Origin: Hellea sp.
GTDB taxonomy: Bacteria; Pseudomonadota; Alphaproteobacteria; Caulobacterales; Maricaulaceae
Assembly: GCA_020630275.1 (NCBI GenBank)
Contig: JAHDBU010000008.1
Location: forward strand, 1-36,704
Direction: 5' to 3'
Length of the DNA stretch: 36,704 nucleotides
Made by a program: the position numbers and the translations under genes. Below, piece by piece: positions 8,996-19,147 of the stretch. The notes under the pieces are model-generated. The model did no database searches. It saw nothing but the letters and a program-made list of their open reading frames with translations, and was not told where the DNA came from. The number at the start of each line of letters is the position of its first letter. The stretch's first letter is position 1.

Positions 8996-9199
8996 CTATG
9001 ACCGTGTTTTCTTGATGGCGCGAACCACAAAGGCCAGACTAACGACGGCAGCCGCCATAATAACAGCATTGTGCGGAGCACTGGTCAGAAAGTGAATAAG
9101 TGTCGCGACGGCATTCTCGCCATGTCCACCTGTGTGAGCAAAGGCCGCGCCCGCCGGCAAGACCGCTGATCCGGCGATCAGTAATTTGCGGAAATTCAT
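8996..9199 (-). CDS. Small secreted/single-TM protein, first gene of the sodN cassette; resembles the N-terminal segment of HupE/UreJ-type proteins
   Basis: MNFRKLLIAGSAVLPAGAAFA|HTGGHGENAVATLIHFLTSAPHNAVIMAAAVVSLAFVVRAIKKTRS; predicted signal peptide, mature His terminus, one TM. RBS AGAGGA precedes the ATG at 9199. Confidence 0.7.
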   Translation of the reverse strand: MNFRKLLIAGSAVLPAGAAFAHTGGHGENAVATLIHFLTSAPHNAVIMAAAVVSLAFVVRAIKKTRS

Positions 9200-9287
9200 A
9201 ATGTCCTCTTCTTTGAGCGATAGATTCTCAAACCATAATTGCAATAGATTTTGACCGCAAGGCGCTCACAGACTATGGCCCATAATA

Positions 9288-10037
9288 ATGTTGGATAAGT
9301 CACGCATAGAATACTTGGAAAAAGTGGACCCGGACCGCTTTCGGTCGAGTCTTCTTGCTGCCCAAAAAAACCGCGTGGCCTTGCAGACATTTTATGCATT
9401 TCACGCGGAGCTGGCCAAAGTCCCTGAAATGGTATCCGAGCCCATGATTGGCGCAATCCGCTATCAATGGTGGCGGGATGCCTTAGACGAAATTTTCACA
9501 GGTAAATCAATCCGCCAACATGATATCGCTAGGCCGCTCGCAGAGTTGATCCATGAGAAAAATATTTCCCGGTTTTCTCTCGACAGTTTAATCAATGGTC
9601 GAGAAAGAGATCTGGATCCTGAACCGTTTGCGGACATTGCAGCCGCTAAGGCCTACAGTCGAGAAACATCAGGTCGTATCATGCAAATCGCAGCGGGTAT
9701 TCTAGAGAGTAATTTGGATGAAGAGAGAATATCCGATATAGGGACTTGTTGGGGCTTAACAGGGCTTTTGCGCAGCTGGCGTTATTATCATGGAGGAATG
9801 CTGTCCAAACTTGAGTTCCAGGGTCTGCATAGCGCGACTTTGGAGCTCTTCAATAGCACAAGGCGGGGCAAACTTTCTCCGTCAATCGTTCCTGCTACGG
9901 CCTATGTCAGTCTCGTTCCTGGTTATCTGGAATCCATGGCAGGTCCCGGTTATGACCCTGTGACTATGGCGCCTCAATACAACCCACTATCCAAGAAATG
10001 GCGTCTCATGAAGACAGCGCTGACAGGCAAAATTTAA
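9288..10037 (+). CDS. Squalene/phytoene synthase family protein (NDUFAF6-like)
   Basis: 'LAAQKNRVALQTFYAFHAELAKVPEMVSEPMIGAIRYQWWRDALDEIFTG'. Confidence 0.85.
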   Translation: MLDKSRIEYLEKVDPDRFRSSLLAAQKNRVALQTFYAFHAELAKVPEMVSEPMIGAIRYQWWRDALDEIFTGKSIRQHDIARPLAELIHEKNISRFSLDSLINGRERDLDPEPFADIAAAKAYSRETSGRIMQIAAGILESNLDEERISDIGTCWGLTGLLRSWRYYHGGMLSKLEFQGLHSATLELFNSTRRGKLSPSIVPATAYVSLVPGYLESMAGPGYDPVTMAPQYNPLSKKWRLMKTALTGKI

Positions 10038-10100
10038 TCTTGCGGGTCTTGCTATGGGACCGAATTGCGCTAAAACTTAAGCCAAATAAAAGGGGAAACC

Positions 10101-11723
10101 ATGGCAGGCGTGCAGACATCATCAACGAATAAGGGCTTTTTGGCCTGGGTAGAACGGACAGGTAATAGATTGCCCGATCCGGTCTTTATCTTTTTCTATT
10201 TAATCATTTTATTGATTATTATTTCGGTTGTCTGTCGACTTTTGGGATTAACTGCTGTCCATCCAACATCCGGCGCGACGATTAGTTCTGAAAGTATTTT
10301 GTCCTCAGAGAATATTAGGAAACTTTGGACGGATATGCCCAAAACATTCACCCACTTCCATCCACTGGGATACGTATTAGTAGTCATGTTAGGAGCAGGG
10401 GTAGCTGAACGATCGGGACTGTTTGCCAGCGCCATTAAAGGCGCTCTTAGGAATGCGCCCAAAGGACTTCTTACACCGGCCGTTGCTTTGATCGCCATGC
10501 TTTCCAATCATGCTGCAGACGCGGGTTACGTGGTAATGATACCGCTGGCAGCCATTATTTTTGCGGCTGCGGGTCGACATCCTCTGGCGGGCATCGCTTG
10601 TGGATTTGCGGGCGTGTCCGGTGGGTTCTCCGCAAACATAGCTCCAGGTCAGCTCGACGCTCTTTTGTACGGGATTACCGAAGCCTCCTATGAAGCCAGT
10701 TCAATCGAGGCAGGTTGGACAGCCAATATTGCGGGTAACACCTATTTTATTATGGCGCTGCTATTTCTTTATCTGCCGATTATATGGTGGGTTACCGACA
10801 AAATCATTGAACCCCGACTCGGTAAATGGGTGCCAGATGAGCGCCAAGCCACTGAATACGGTGCGGAAAATCAAGCCCTAACCGATGGGCAGCGCAAAGG
10901 TCTTCGTAATGCAGGTCTGGCAGTTCTAGGTGTTTGTGCCTTGTGGGCAGCCATGGCTATCGGCATCGGTGATTGGATTCCGCTCAGAGTTACGGGGGCT
11001 GAAGCTGAAGCGTTAGCGGCGGCAAAAGGTCTGACTTTGGAAGAATTAAAATGGTATGATGTTTTAGGGCCATTTTTCAAATCACTCGTCGCCGCGTTTA
11101 TGATTCTGTTCCTCGCTGCTGGATGGTTTTATGGCAAGGCCGCTGGTTCCATAAAAGACCACAGAGACCTTGTTTCGATGATGAGCGAAGCCATGAAAGA
11201 TCTGGCTTATTACTTGGTTTTGGCTTTTGCCGCTGCACATTTTGTGGCTATGTTTAACTGGTCTAATCTCGGTCTGATTTCAGCTGTTCATGGTGCAAAC
11301 GGAATTGCCGCGACCGGTTTGCCATTGCCGCTTGTTCTTGGTCTGATTGTCTTACTATCAGCAGTTCTCAACCTGTTCGTCGGCTCTGCGTCTGCGAAGT
11401 GGGCTTTGTTGGCACCCGTATTCGTGCCCATGCTGATGCTATTGGGTATGAGCCCTGACACAGCGACCGCCGCTTATCGAGTTGGTGACGGCGCCACAAA
11501 CATCATTACACCGCTTATGGTCTACTTCCCACTGATCCTTGTGTTCGCGCAGCGATGGCAGAAAGACTTCGGTCTCGGGTCACTCACTGCGATCATGATC
11601 CCATATTCCATCTGGATGTTGATCTCGGGTGTCATCCTTATCATGCTCTGGGTGTTCTTGGGCTTGGATTTGGGACCAGGCGCGCCTATGGCCATTGAAG
11701 TCCCAACAGCTATCGGCAATTGA
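10101..11723 (+). CDS. AbgT family transporter
   Basis: 'GFLAWVERTGNRLPDPVFIFFYLIIL', 'GYVLVVMLGAGVAERSGLF', 'SNHAADAGYVVMIPLAA', 'SASAKWALLAPVFVPMLMLLGMSPDTATAAYRVGDGATNIITPLMVYFPLIL'. Confidence 0.95.
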   Translation: MAGVQTSSTNKGFLAWVERTGNRLPDPVFIFFYLIILLIIISVVCRLLGLTAVHPTSGATISSESILSSENIRKLWTDMPKTFTHFHPLGYVLVVMLGAGVAERSGLFASAIKGALRNAPKGLLTPAVALIAMLSNHAADAGYVVMIPLAAIIFAAAGRHPLAGIACGFAGVSGGFSANIAPGQLDALLYGITEASYEASSIEAGWTANIAGNTYFIMALLFLYLPIIWWVTDKIIEPRLGKWVPDERQATEYGAENQALTDGQRKGLRNAGLAVLGVCALWAAMAIGIGDWIPLRVTGAEAEALAAAKGLTLEELKWYDVLGPFFKSLVAAFMILFLAAGWFYGKAAGSIKDHRDLVSMMSEAMKDLAYYLVLAFAAAHFVAMFNWSNLGLISAVHGANGIAATGLPLPLVLGLIVLLSAVLNLFVGSASAKWALLAPVFVPMLMLLGMSPDTATAAYRVGDGATNIITPLMVYFPLILVFAQRWQKDFGLGSLTAIMIPYSIWMLISGVILIMLWVFLGLDLGPGAPMAIEVPTAIGN

Positions 11724-13453
11724 GCACGTCCTTAAAGCGCTGGTTTGGCCGCATTCCTGATGTGAGTGCGGTCACGACGCGTTTCCCCGTCTCCGTCGCA
11801 TTGATGGGGATTTTCACGGCCATCCTTATAGCGGCGATTAATCAACGTTGGGATGAAAGCCGCTTTGCATACCTCTTGGGCGGTATCGTTCTCGCCGCCT
11901 ATCTGATGGTCTCGTTTTCCCTGTCTCGGGAAACCGACCAAAAGAGCCGAGCCTTTCCTATCCAGATCGGCATATCCGCTTTGATTTGCCTAGCGGCTTG
12001 GTTCGCCAAGGATATATATTTCTTCATACCGGCCGCAATTGCAGGTGCGATTTTGATGTTGGGGAATGCTGTCAGACATCGTCGAGCACGCGATGATCTG
12101 CACGTCTGGGATTTCACACACAAGCTCTGGACCGGGGCGATTTTTGCGACCGTCGGATCTTTTATTTTCGTGATGGGAATGCTGGCCATCACCTTTGCGC
12201 TAAAAACATTGTTTAGCATCGATATGAGTGATTTGATTGAGGAATTCATAATTCCAATAGGGCTGGGTTTTCTGGCACCGCTTTACTGGATGTCGACCTT
12301 GCCATCTGTGGACGAACCCTACGCGGAACTGCACGATAATCCTGGGTTTGTGTCAAAAGCCGTCGCATTCCTCGGGACATGGTTACTCACGCCATTGATA
12401 TTGATTTATGCGCTGATCTTATTGGCTTACGGCGTGAAAATTTTAATGGCCGGAAGCTTACCAAAAGGAGAAATCGCGCAGCTCACAACGCCGTTTCTCC
12501 TGATCGGTACACTCAACTGGCTGGTTCTAGTGCCGCCTTTTGTCCAAAGTCGTGTCCTAGCGCGACTTTTCCGTAAATCATGGTTTTGGCTCTCAATCCC
12601 GGCGGCCATCATGTTAGGGATCGGCATTTTTGTGCGGATTGCCAATTACGGCCTCACAATAGAACGCATTATAATCCTTTTTATTTTTATCTGGGCTCTC
12701 GGCATTGCGCTTTGGTTTTCGTTCATGCCGGAACGTCGTAGAGATATCCGCTTTATTCCTGGTCTCGCGGCCATGCTAGCAATTGTCGCCTCAATCCTCG
12801 CGCCGATTTCGGCTGTTGTAAATCAAGACAAACGCTTAGGTCATTATCTAAAAAATTCGGGTATTTTTGTGGACGGCGCGCTCCCGCAGTCACCCAAAAT
12901 TTCGAATATGAACGCCGCCAAAAACGCCAAAGGTGCGCTCAATTATCTTATACGTCATAATGAAGACAGTCGCATCCTTAAGCGCATGAAAAAATTAGGT
13001 ATGGAAACATCGGGCTTGGAAACTTCAGATATCTCCGACAGGCTTGGACTAACCGGCGTCATTGAGAACACTGAACGTCCCCAAATCATCAACTACAACA
13101 AACGCATGGAGCCCTTTTCGGTCGAAGGCTACGAATTGATTGCTGGACCCTACGCCATGCGGGCAAGTAAAAGAGAAATTGAAATTGGCGGCTACGCCGT
13201 ATTTATTGATCAAGATATAATCGAGCTCCGAGATCAAATGGGGCAAGCGATCGCTTCAATAAATATATTGGAGTGGGCGTCTAAAATCCAACATACCAGT
13301 ACTGAGTTCCTGATAAATGATCCCGTGATCATTCTGCATGACGAGGGAGGTGTGAAAGTCGCGCTTCACATTGTTACGCTCAATAAATATGGCGATGACA
13401 AACCATATGGAGAATTTTACGTTTTAAGTAAGGGACTTACACCCAAGCCTTGA
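11720..13453 (+). CDS. DUF4153 domain-containing membrane protein (TTG start overlapping the AbgT stop; start uncertain)
   Basis: Multiple hydrophobic TM segments; '[12 protein letters not shown]', '[30 protein letters not shown]'; C-terminal soluble domain. Confidence 0.7.
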   Translation: MSTSLKRWFGRIPDVSAVTTRFPVSVALMGIFTAILIAAINQRWDESRFAYLLGGIVLAAYLMVSFSLSRETDQKSRAFPIQIGISALICLAAWFAKDIYFFIPAAIAGAILMLGNAVRHRRARDDLHVWDFTHKLWTGAIFATVGSFIFVMGMLAITFALKTLFSIDMSDLIEEFIIPIGLGFLAPLYWMSTLPSVDEPYAELHDNPGFVSKAVAFLGTWLLTPLILIYALILLAYGVKILMAGSLPKGEIAQLTTPFLLIGTLNWLVLVPPFVQSRVLARLFRKSWFWLSIPAAIMLGIGIFVRIANYGLTIERIIILFIFIWALGIALWFSFMPERRRDIRFIPGLAAMLAIVASILAPISAVVNQDKRLGHYLKNSGIFVDGALPQSPKISNMNAAKNAKGALNYLIRHNEDSRILKRMKKLGMETSGLETSDISDRLGLTGVIENTERPQIINYNKRMEPFSVEGYELIAGPYAMRASKREIEIGGYAVFIDQDIIELRDQMGQAIASINILEWASKIQHTSTEFLINDPVIILHDEGGVKVALHIVTLNKYGDDKPYGEFYVLSKGLTPKP

Positions 13454-14813
13454 TATCTTGCAAAGCGCGCAGAGCCATTTTGCGTTTGCGGAAACGGGTT
13501 TTGTTTTTGCCTCGAATGCGTTGACCGTTTTCATCCTTATAGACAATGCCTTCGATGGGCGGGAAAAGTCCAAAATTCACATTCATGGGCTGGAACTTAG
13601 CTTTGGGACCATCCATGAAGCCACCTGTCACATGTTCAACCAGAGCCCCAAGAGCTGTGCTTTTGGGTGGGGCAGGGTATTGGCGTCCCAATGCTTGCGC
13701 GGCCGCCATACGACCCGTCACGAGCCCTAACGCAGCGCTTTCCACATAGCCTTCCACACCCATGATTTGACCGGCAAAGCGAATGTCTGGGCGCTGTTTG
13801 AGCTGCAGCTGACCGTTCAACAATTTCGGACTATTGATAAATGTATTGCGGTGAATACCGCCCAGCCGCGCAAATACAGCCTTTTCCAGACCTGGAATAG
13901 TTTTGAAAATATCCGTTTGTGAGCCGTATTTCATTTTGGTTTGAAATCCGACCATATTGTAGAGCGTCCCTAAAGCATTATCCTGCCGTAGCTGGACGAT
14001 GGCATAGGCCTTTTCTTCAGGCTTATGCGGATTGGTCAGGCCAACAGGTTTCATGGGGCCATAACGCAAGGTTTCAGGGCCGCGCGACGCCATGACCTCT
14101 ATGGGCAGGCAGCTCTCAAAATAGGGCGTATCTTTTTCGAAATCTTTAAATTCGGTTTTTTCAGCTTCGTTGAGAGCATCGATAAATGCCAGATATTGCT
14201 CTTTGTCGAGCGGGCAGTTGATATAGTCCGCCCCATCGCCGCCTGGGCCTTTTTTATCATAGCGGCTCTGGAACCAGGCTTTGTCGAAATCAATACTGTC
14301 CTTGTAGACAATCGGAGCAATGGCATCAAAAAATGCCAAACTGTCTTCACCTGTCGTCTTCAAAATATCTTGGGCGAGTGATTTGGCCGTTAAAGGGCCG
14401 GTCGCAATGATCGTATTTTCCCAGGATTTTGGCGGCAGGCCTTTGACTTCGCCATATTCGACGCTGATGAGAGGATGTTGGGTGAGCATAGTTGTAATGG
14501 CATCTGAAAATCCGTCCCGGTCAACGGCCAACGCCCCACCCGCCGGAAGCTTGGTCATCTCACCCATGCCCATGATCAAGCTATTGGCCATGCGCATTTC
14601 TTCGTGCAAAAGCCCCACGGCATTGCCTAGCTTATCGTCGGAACGGAAAGAGTTGGAGCAAACCAATTCCGCAAATCCGCCGCCTTGATGAGCATCCGTC
14701 ATTTTTTGAGGGCGCATCTCATGCAAAATGACCGGCACACCCATTTGGGCCACTTGCCACGCAGCCTCAGATCCGGCGAGGCCAGCACCAATAATGTGAA
14801 CAGGTTTTGTCAT
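13437..14813 (-). CDS. trmFO: Methylenetetrahydrofolate--tRNA-(uracil-5-)-methyltransferase TrmFO
   Basis: '[57 protein letters not shown]', '[20 protein letters not shown]', '[24 protein letters not shown]'. Confidence 0.97.
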   Translation of the reverse strand: MTKPVHIIGAGLAGSEAAWQVAQMGVPVILHEMRPQKMTDAHQGGGFAELVCSNSFRSDDKLGNAVGLLHEEMRMANSLIMGMGEMTKLPAGGALAVDRDGFSDAITTMLTQHPLISVEYGEVKGLPPKSWENTIIATGPLTAKSLAQDILKTTGEDSLAFFDAIAPIVYKDSIDFDKAWFQSRYDKKGPGGDGADYINCPLDKEQYLAFIDALNEAEKTEFKDFEKDTPYFESCLPIEVMASRGPETLRYGPMKPVGLTNPHKPEEKAYAIVQLRQDNALGTLYNMVGFQTKMKYGSQTDIFKTIPGLEKAVFARLGGIHRNTFINSPKLLNGQLQLKQRPDIRFAGQIMGVEGYVESAALGLVTGRMAAAQALGRQYPAPPKSTALGALVEHVTGGFMDGPKAKFQPMNVNFGLFPPIEGIVYKDENGQRIRGKNKTRFRKRKMALRALQDIKAWV

Positions 14814-14854
14814 TGGCGAGCCTTTAATGAACAATTGATTTTCGAGCAAGTGGG

Positions 14855-17710
14855 TTACTTGGCTCTGGCGCGGTCGCGTTCTAAAATCGGTTTCAAAAAC
14901 TTACCCGTCCAACTCCCTTTGGTCTTGGCGACTGTTTCCGGGCGTCCAACAGCAACGATTTCGCCGCCGCCATCCCCGCCCTCAGGGCCAAGGTCGATGA
15001 TCCAGTCTGCGGTTTTTATAACGTCTAGATTATGCTCGATGACCACCATGGTATTGCCGCCTTCCACGAGTTCCTGAAGAACTTCCAATAATTTTTCGAC
15101 GTCGGCAAAGTGTAGGCCTGTTGTCGGTTCATCCAAAACATAGAGCGTACGTCCTGTTGATCTTTTCGACAATTCCTTAGCCAGTTTGACCCGCTGAGCC
15201 TCCCCGCCGGACAGAGTCGTCGCCTGCTGCCCAACTTTCAAATAACCCAAACCCACGCGTTGGAGTGTAACCATTTTATCCCGGATTTTAGGCACAGCCT
15301 TAAAGAAGTCTGCCGCCTCGTCGACGGTTAATTCCAAAACATCCGAAATCGATTTTCCTTTGAATTTGATATCAAGGGTTTCCCGATTATAGCGCGCGCC
15401 CTTACAGACATCACAGGTGACATAGACGTCGGGCAGGAAATGCATCTCAATTTTTATGACACCGGCGCCCTGACAGGCCTCACAGCGGCCGCCTTTGACA
15501 TTGAACGAGAAACGTCCCGGCTTATAACCCCGGGCTTTGGCTTCAGGCAGACCAGAGAACCAGTCTCGGATCGGCGTGAAGGCCCCCGTATAAGTGGCCG
15601 GGTTAGAACGAGGTGTGCGACCAATAGGTGATTGGTCAATTTGAATGATTTTATCCAGATGCTCAAACCCGGTTGCGCTATCATAGGGCATAGGCTGGAC
15701 CGAGGAATTATTGAGCTTTCGCGCCGCGGCCTTGTATAAAGTTTCCACAGTCAAGGTTGACTTACCGCCACCGGAAACCCCAGTGACACAGATAAACATG
15801 CCCAGCGGAAATTCTACCGTGACGTTTTTTAGATTATTACCAGTGAGTCCTTTTAGGACCAGTTTTTTACCGTCTTTGCCAGATCGGCGTTCCTCAGGGA
15901 GCATAATTTGCTTTTTTCCGACCAGATACTGTCCAGTCAGTGATTTTTTATTCTTTTTGATTTGCGCTGGTGTTCCCTCGGCTATGATCTCCCCGCCATG
16001 AATACCGGCCAAAGGGCCCATATCTATTACATGATCGGCTGTTAGAATCGCGTCTTCGTCGTGCTCCACGACCAAGACCGTATTCCCAAGGTCTCGAAGG
16101 TTTTGTAAAGTCTCAAGCAAGCGGGCATTATCACGTTGATGAAGGCCAATGGATGGCTCGTCCAAAACATATAAAACGCCGGTCAATCCAGATCCAATTT
16201 GAGACGCCAGGCGAATACGTTGGCTCTCACCACCGGATAAAGACCCTGATCCTCTCCCCAAAGTCAGATAGTCTAAACCAACGGCGTTGAGAAATTCGAG
16301 TCGATCGCAAATTTCTTTTAGGATAGGACGCGCAATCTCCATTTGCTTTGCCGTCAAATCTTTTGGAAGATCGAGGAAGCGGTCTCTAGAATCCTTGATT
16401 GACATTTCTGCAGTTTCGGAAATTGGCATGCCTGCTACTTTTACACTCAGGGCTTCAGGTTTTAGGCGGCGCCCTTCGCAAGCTGTGCAATCGGAATTCG
16501 ACATATATTTGGAGAGTTCTTCGCGCATCCAACTGCTTTCGGTTTCTCTATATCGGCGCTCTAGATTTGGGATGACTCCTTCAAACGGCTTCGTAGTTTC
16601 GTAACGCCTCCCATCATCCTTGTAGACGAATTTAATGGATTGTCCTTGAGTACCATAGAGAACAACATCTTTCGCCCCTTCAGACAATTGATCCCAAGGT
16701 GTTTCGGTTGAGAACCCATAATGATCTGACAACGCTTTCAGAGTTTGCATATAAAGAGAACTGGGCGTTTTGGACCAAGGCGCTATGGCGCCTGCACCCA
16801 AGGATTTATTCTCCTGTGGGACAACCAGACCTGAATCAAATTTTAATTCTTGACCCAGACCATCACAAATAGGGCAGGCTCCGTGCGGACTATTGAACGA
16901 AAATAGCCTTGGCTCAATTTCGGGGATTGTGAAACCGGAAACCGGACAGGCAAATTTTTCGCTAAATAAGATACGTTCGCCGTTTTCTTCGGCAATCTCG
17001 GCAATCGCCAGCCCGTCCGCCAGTTTTAGAGCCGTTTCAATACTATCGGCCAAACGGGTTTCAATTTCATCCCGGACCACGACACGGTCAACAACAACAT
17101 CGATATCGTGTTTGAATTTCTTATCCAGAGCAGGGGCTTCTTCTATACGGTAGAACTCTCCGTCTATTTTAGCGCGCTGGAACCCCTGTTTCATAAGGTC
17201 CGCAAATTCCTTGCGGTATTCGCCCTTACGTCCTCGAACGATAGGTGCAAGGATATAGAGCCTTGTGCCCTCAGGCAGCACCAAAACCCGATCTACCATT
17301 TGGGAGACTGTCTGGCTTTCAATGGGAAGGCCAGTGGCAGGAGAGTAGGGGATGCCGACCCTGGCCCACAAAAGCCTCATATAGTCGTATATTTCGGTGA
17401 CTGTACCAACCGTTGAACGAGGATTTCGAGACGTTGTCTTCTGTTCAATAGAGATCGCAGGCGATAACCCTTCGATGGAGTCCACATCAGGCTTTCCCTG
17501 CAATTCGAGGAATTGCCGGGCATAGGCTGATAGGCTCTCTACATATCGCCTTTGGCCTTCGGCATAGATGGTATCAAAAGCAAGAGACGACTTGCCAGAC
17601 CCAGACAACCCCGTGATCACCACAAGTTTGTCACGGGGGATATCCACACTCACATCCTTTAGATTATGCTCACGAGCGCCTCTGACCTGAATAGATTTGA
17701 GCATGGACAT
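14855..17710 (-). CDS. uvrA: Excinuclease ABC subunit A
   Basis: '[62 protein letters not shown]', zinc-finger Cys pairs, two ABC signatures. Start at the internal [12 protein letters not shown]. Confidence 0.98.
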   Translation of the reverse strand: MSMLKSIQVRGAREHNLKDVSVDIPRDKLVVITGLSGSGKSSLAFDTIYAEGQRRYVESLSAYARQFLELQGKPDVDSIEGLSPAISIEQKTTSRNPRSTVGTVTEIYDYMRLLWARVGIPYSPATGLPIESQTVSQMVDRVLVLPEGTRLYILAPIVRGRKGEYRKEFADLMKQGFQRAKIDGEFYRIEEAPALDKKFKHDIDVVVDRVVVRDEIETRLADSIETALKLADGLAIAEIAEENGERILFSEKFACPVSGFTIPEIEPRLFSFNSPHGACPICDGLGQELKFDSGLVVPQENKSLGAGAIAPWSKTPSSLYMQTLKALSDHYGFSTETPWDQLSEGAKDVVLYGTQGQSIKFVYKDDGRRYETTKPFEGVIPNLERRYRETESSWMREELSKYMSNSDCTACEGRRLKPEALSVKVAGMPISETAEMSIKDSRDRFLDLPKDLTAKQMEIARPILKEICDRLEFLNAVGLDYLTLGRGSGSLSGGESQRIRLASQIGSGLTGVLYVLDEPSIGLHQRDNARLLETLQNLRDLGNTVLVVEHDEDAILTADHVIDMGPLAGIHGGEIIAEGTPAQIKKNKKSLTGQYLVGKKQIMLPEERRSGKDGKKLVLKGLTGNNLKNVTVEFPLGMFICVTGVSGGGKSTLTVETLYKAAARKLNNSSVQPMPYDSATGFEHLDKIIQIDQSPIGRTPRSNPATYTGAFTPIRDWFSGLPEAKARGYKPGRFSFNVKGGRCEACQGAGVIKIEMHFLPDVYVTCDVCKGARYNRETLDIKFKGKSISDVLELTVDEAADFFKAVPKIRDKMVTLQRVGLGYLKVGQQATTLSGGEAQRVKLAKELSKRSTGRTLYVLDEPTTGLHFADVEKLLEVLQELVEGGNTMVVIEHNLDVIKTADWIIDLGPEGGDGGGEIVAVGRPETVAKTKGSWTGKFLKPILERDRARAK

Positions 17711-17832
17711 GAAAATTGACCTTATTCGTGTGGACAGAATTCGTCTAGAGAGTGCGAAAGACTTGAATATCGCTCGCAGACAAAACAATATCAGTGCAAA
17801 ATGTGCAAGTCAGAATCAGGACTTGCCAACAA

Positions 17833-17847
17833 GAACATAATGTGAAC
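17833..17847. promoter_or_regulatory. Alphaproteobacterial LexA (SOS) box in the uvrA-ssb divergent promoter region
   Basis: GAAC-ATAATGT-GAAC, i.e. GTTC-N7-GTTC on the opposite strand, the known alphaproteobacterial SOS box pattern. Confidence 0.88.
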
Positions 17848-17879
17848 ATAATGGCGCAAGTCAAGCTAAAGGTGAAAGT

Positions 17880-18368
17880 ATGGCCGGTTCAGTCAATAAA
17901 GTAATTTTGGTGGGTAATGTAGGTAAAGATCCTGAGACCCGATCATTCAGTAATGGCGGAAAAGTTTGTAATTTTTCACTCGCCACATCTGAGACCTGGA
18001 AAGATAAGCAATCCGGCGAACGTCGTGAGAGCACGCAATGGCATAACATCGCGGTCTTTAATGAGAATTTGATCAGGGTCATTGAAAACTATGTCCAGAA
18101 GGGAACGAAGGTTTACTTGGAGGGGCAACTTCAAACCCGAAAATGGCAGGATCGCGATGGCAATGACCGGTGGACAACCGAAGTTGTGCTGCAGCGCTTC
18201 AGAGGTGAGCTTGTTCTGTTGGATAGTCGAGGTAGCGGCGGAGATCGCGGCGGGTATGATCAATCGCGTAATGTTAGCGACTATAGCTCTGGTGGCGGAT
18301 CAAGGTCAGCGTCGGCCCAAGAAGGGCCAACGGAAAGTTTTGAACTGGATGACGAAATCCCGTTCTAG
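17880..18368 (+). CDS. ssb: Single-stranded DNA-binding protein
   Basis: 'AGSVNKVILVGNVGKDPETRSFSNGGKVCNFSLATSETWKDKQSGERRESTQWHNIAVFNE'; acidic C-terminal tip 'DDEIPF'. Confidence 0.98.
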   Translation: MAGSVNKVILVGNVGKDPETRSFSNGGKVCNFSLATSETWKDKQSGERRESTQWHNIAVFNENLIRVIENYVQKGTKVYLEGQLQTRKWQDRDGNDRWTTEVVLQRFRGELVLLDSRGSGGDRGGYDQSRNVSDYSSGGGSRSASAQEGPTESFELDDEIPF

Positions 18369-18374
18369 AGCGCT

Positions 18375-19118
18375 CTAATTACTAAGTGCTTTGTTGAGCA
18401 TCTCGTCGAGGCGCTCAACACTCGCACCGGCGACGAATTCGTCTTCGAATAGGAAGAAGGGCGTTCCGTTAAATGGACGAATCTTCCGGATCAGCGTCAT
18501 CGTATTTTCCACATGTTCGGTGATAACCGGGTCTTCCATATCTTCCCGCATCTTGGCAACATCGACACCATTTTCTTCTGCAAGCTCGTCAATCCGGTCA
18601 TCCGTCAAGCGGTTGGCATTCATGAGTGCAACATGCATTTCGAAATATTTACCTTGCCGTGCAGCTGCGAGCGCAGCTTTTGAAGCATTTATAGATGTGC
18701 GTGTTCGGCTGTCCAGAATAGGCGTTTCCTTAAATATGACTCTTACATCATTTGGGTGCTTCTCTAGAACATTGGTGACCCAATCAGTCGTTCGTTTGCA
18801 ATAGCTGCAATTATAGTCAAAAAATTCAACAATTGTGACCTTGGCACTATCTGGTCCCATCACAACATCCCGCTTCTCGTCATAAATTGCGGTTTTGACC
18901 TCATTGATAGAGTCCCAGTTTTGGTTTTCTTCATGGGCAACGAGCGCGTCCATGACCAATTCTGGATTTTCCATGATATACTCATGGACAATTTTACCGA
19001 TGGCCTCTTTGTCCGATACATTAACACTGGACTGCGAGCAGGCAGGAACAGCTACCAAGGCAGTTGCCATCAAAATGGGTTTGAGATATTTCACGCTTGT
19101 CTCCACAGATTTTTTCAC
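18375..19118 (-). CDS. DsbA-family thiol:disulfide oxidoreductase, predicted lipoprotein
   Basis: 'VVMGPDSAKVTIVEFFDYNCSYCKRTTDWV' CxxC motif; 'GTPFFLFEDEFVAGA' cis-Pro region; lipobox-like 'VAVPAC'. Confidence 0.9.
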   Translation of the reverse strand: MKKSVETSVKYLKPILMATALVAVPACSQSSVNVSDKEAIGKIVHEYIMENPELVMDALVAHEENQNWDSINEVKTAIYDEKRDVVMGPDSAKVTIVEFFDYNCSYCKRTTDWVTNVLEKHPNDVRVIFKETPILDSRTRTSINASKAALAAARQGKYFEMHVALMNANRLTDDRIDELAEENGVDVAKMREDMEDPVITEHVENTMTLIRKIRPFNGTPFFLFEDEFVAGASVERLDEMLNKALSN

Positions 19119-19147
19119 GATTGTCTCCTCGTGCTATAGTAAAATAG

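Noticed and set aside
9200-9287. Possible Nur- or NikR-type nickel operator upstream of the NiSOD cassette (ATTGCAAT palindrome at 9238-9245, TTGCGG nearby)
   Set aside because: The elements are not in the inverted arrangement or spacing expected for either regulator; too short to support.
11732-14688. Several 60-130 aa antisense ORFs opposite DUF4153 and trmFO
   Set aside because: They lie within confidently called genes and lack recognisable motifs; treated as chance ORFs.
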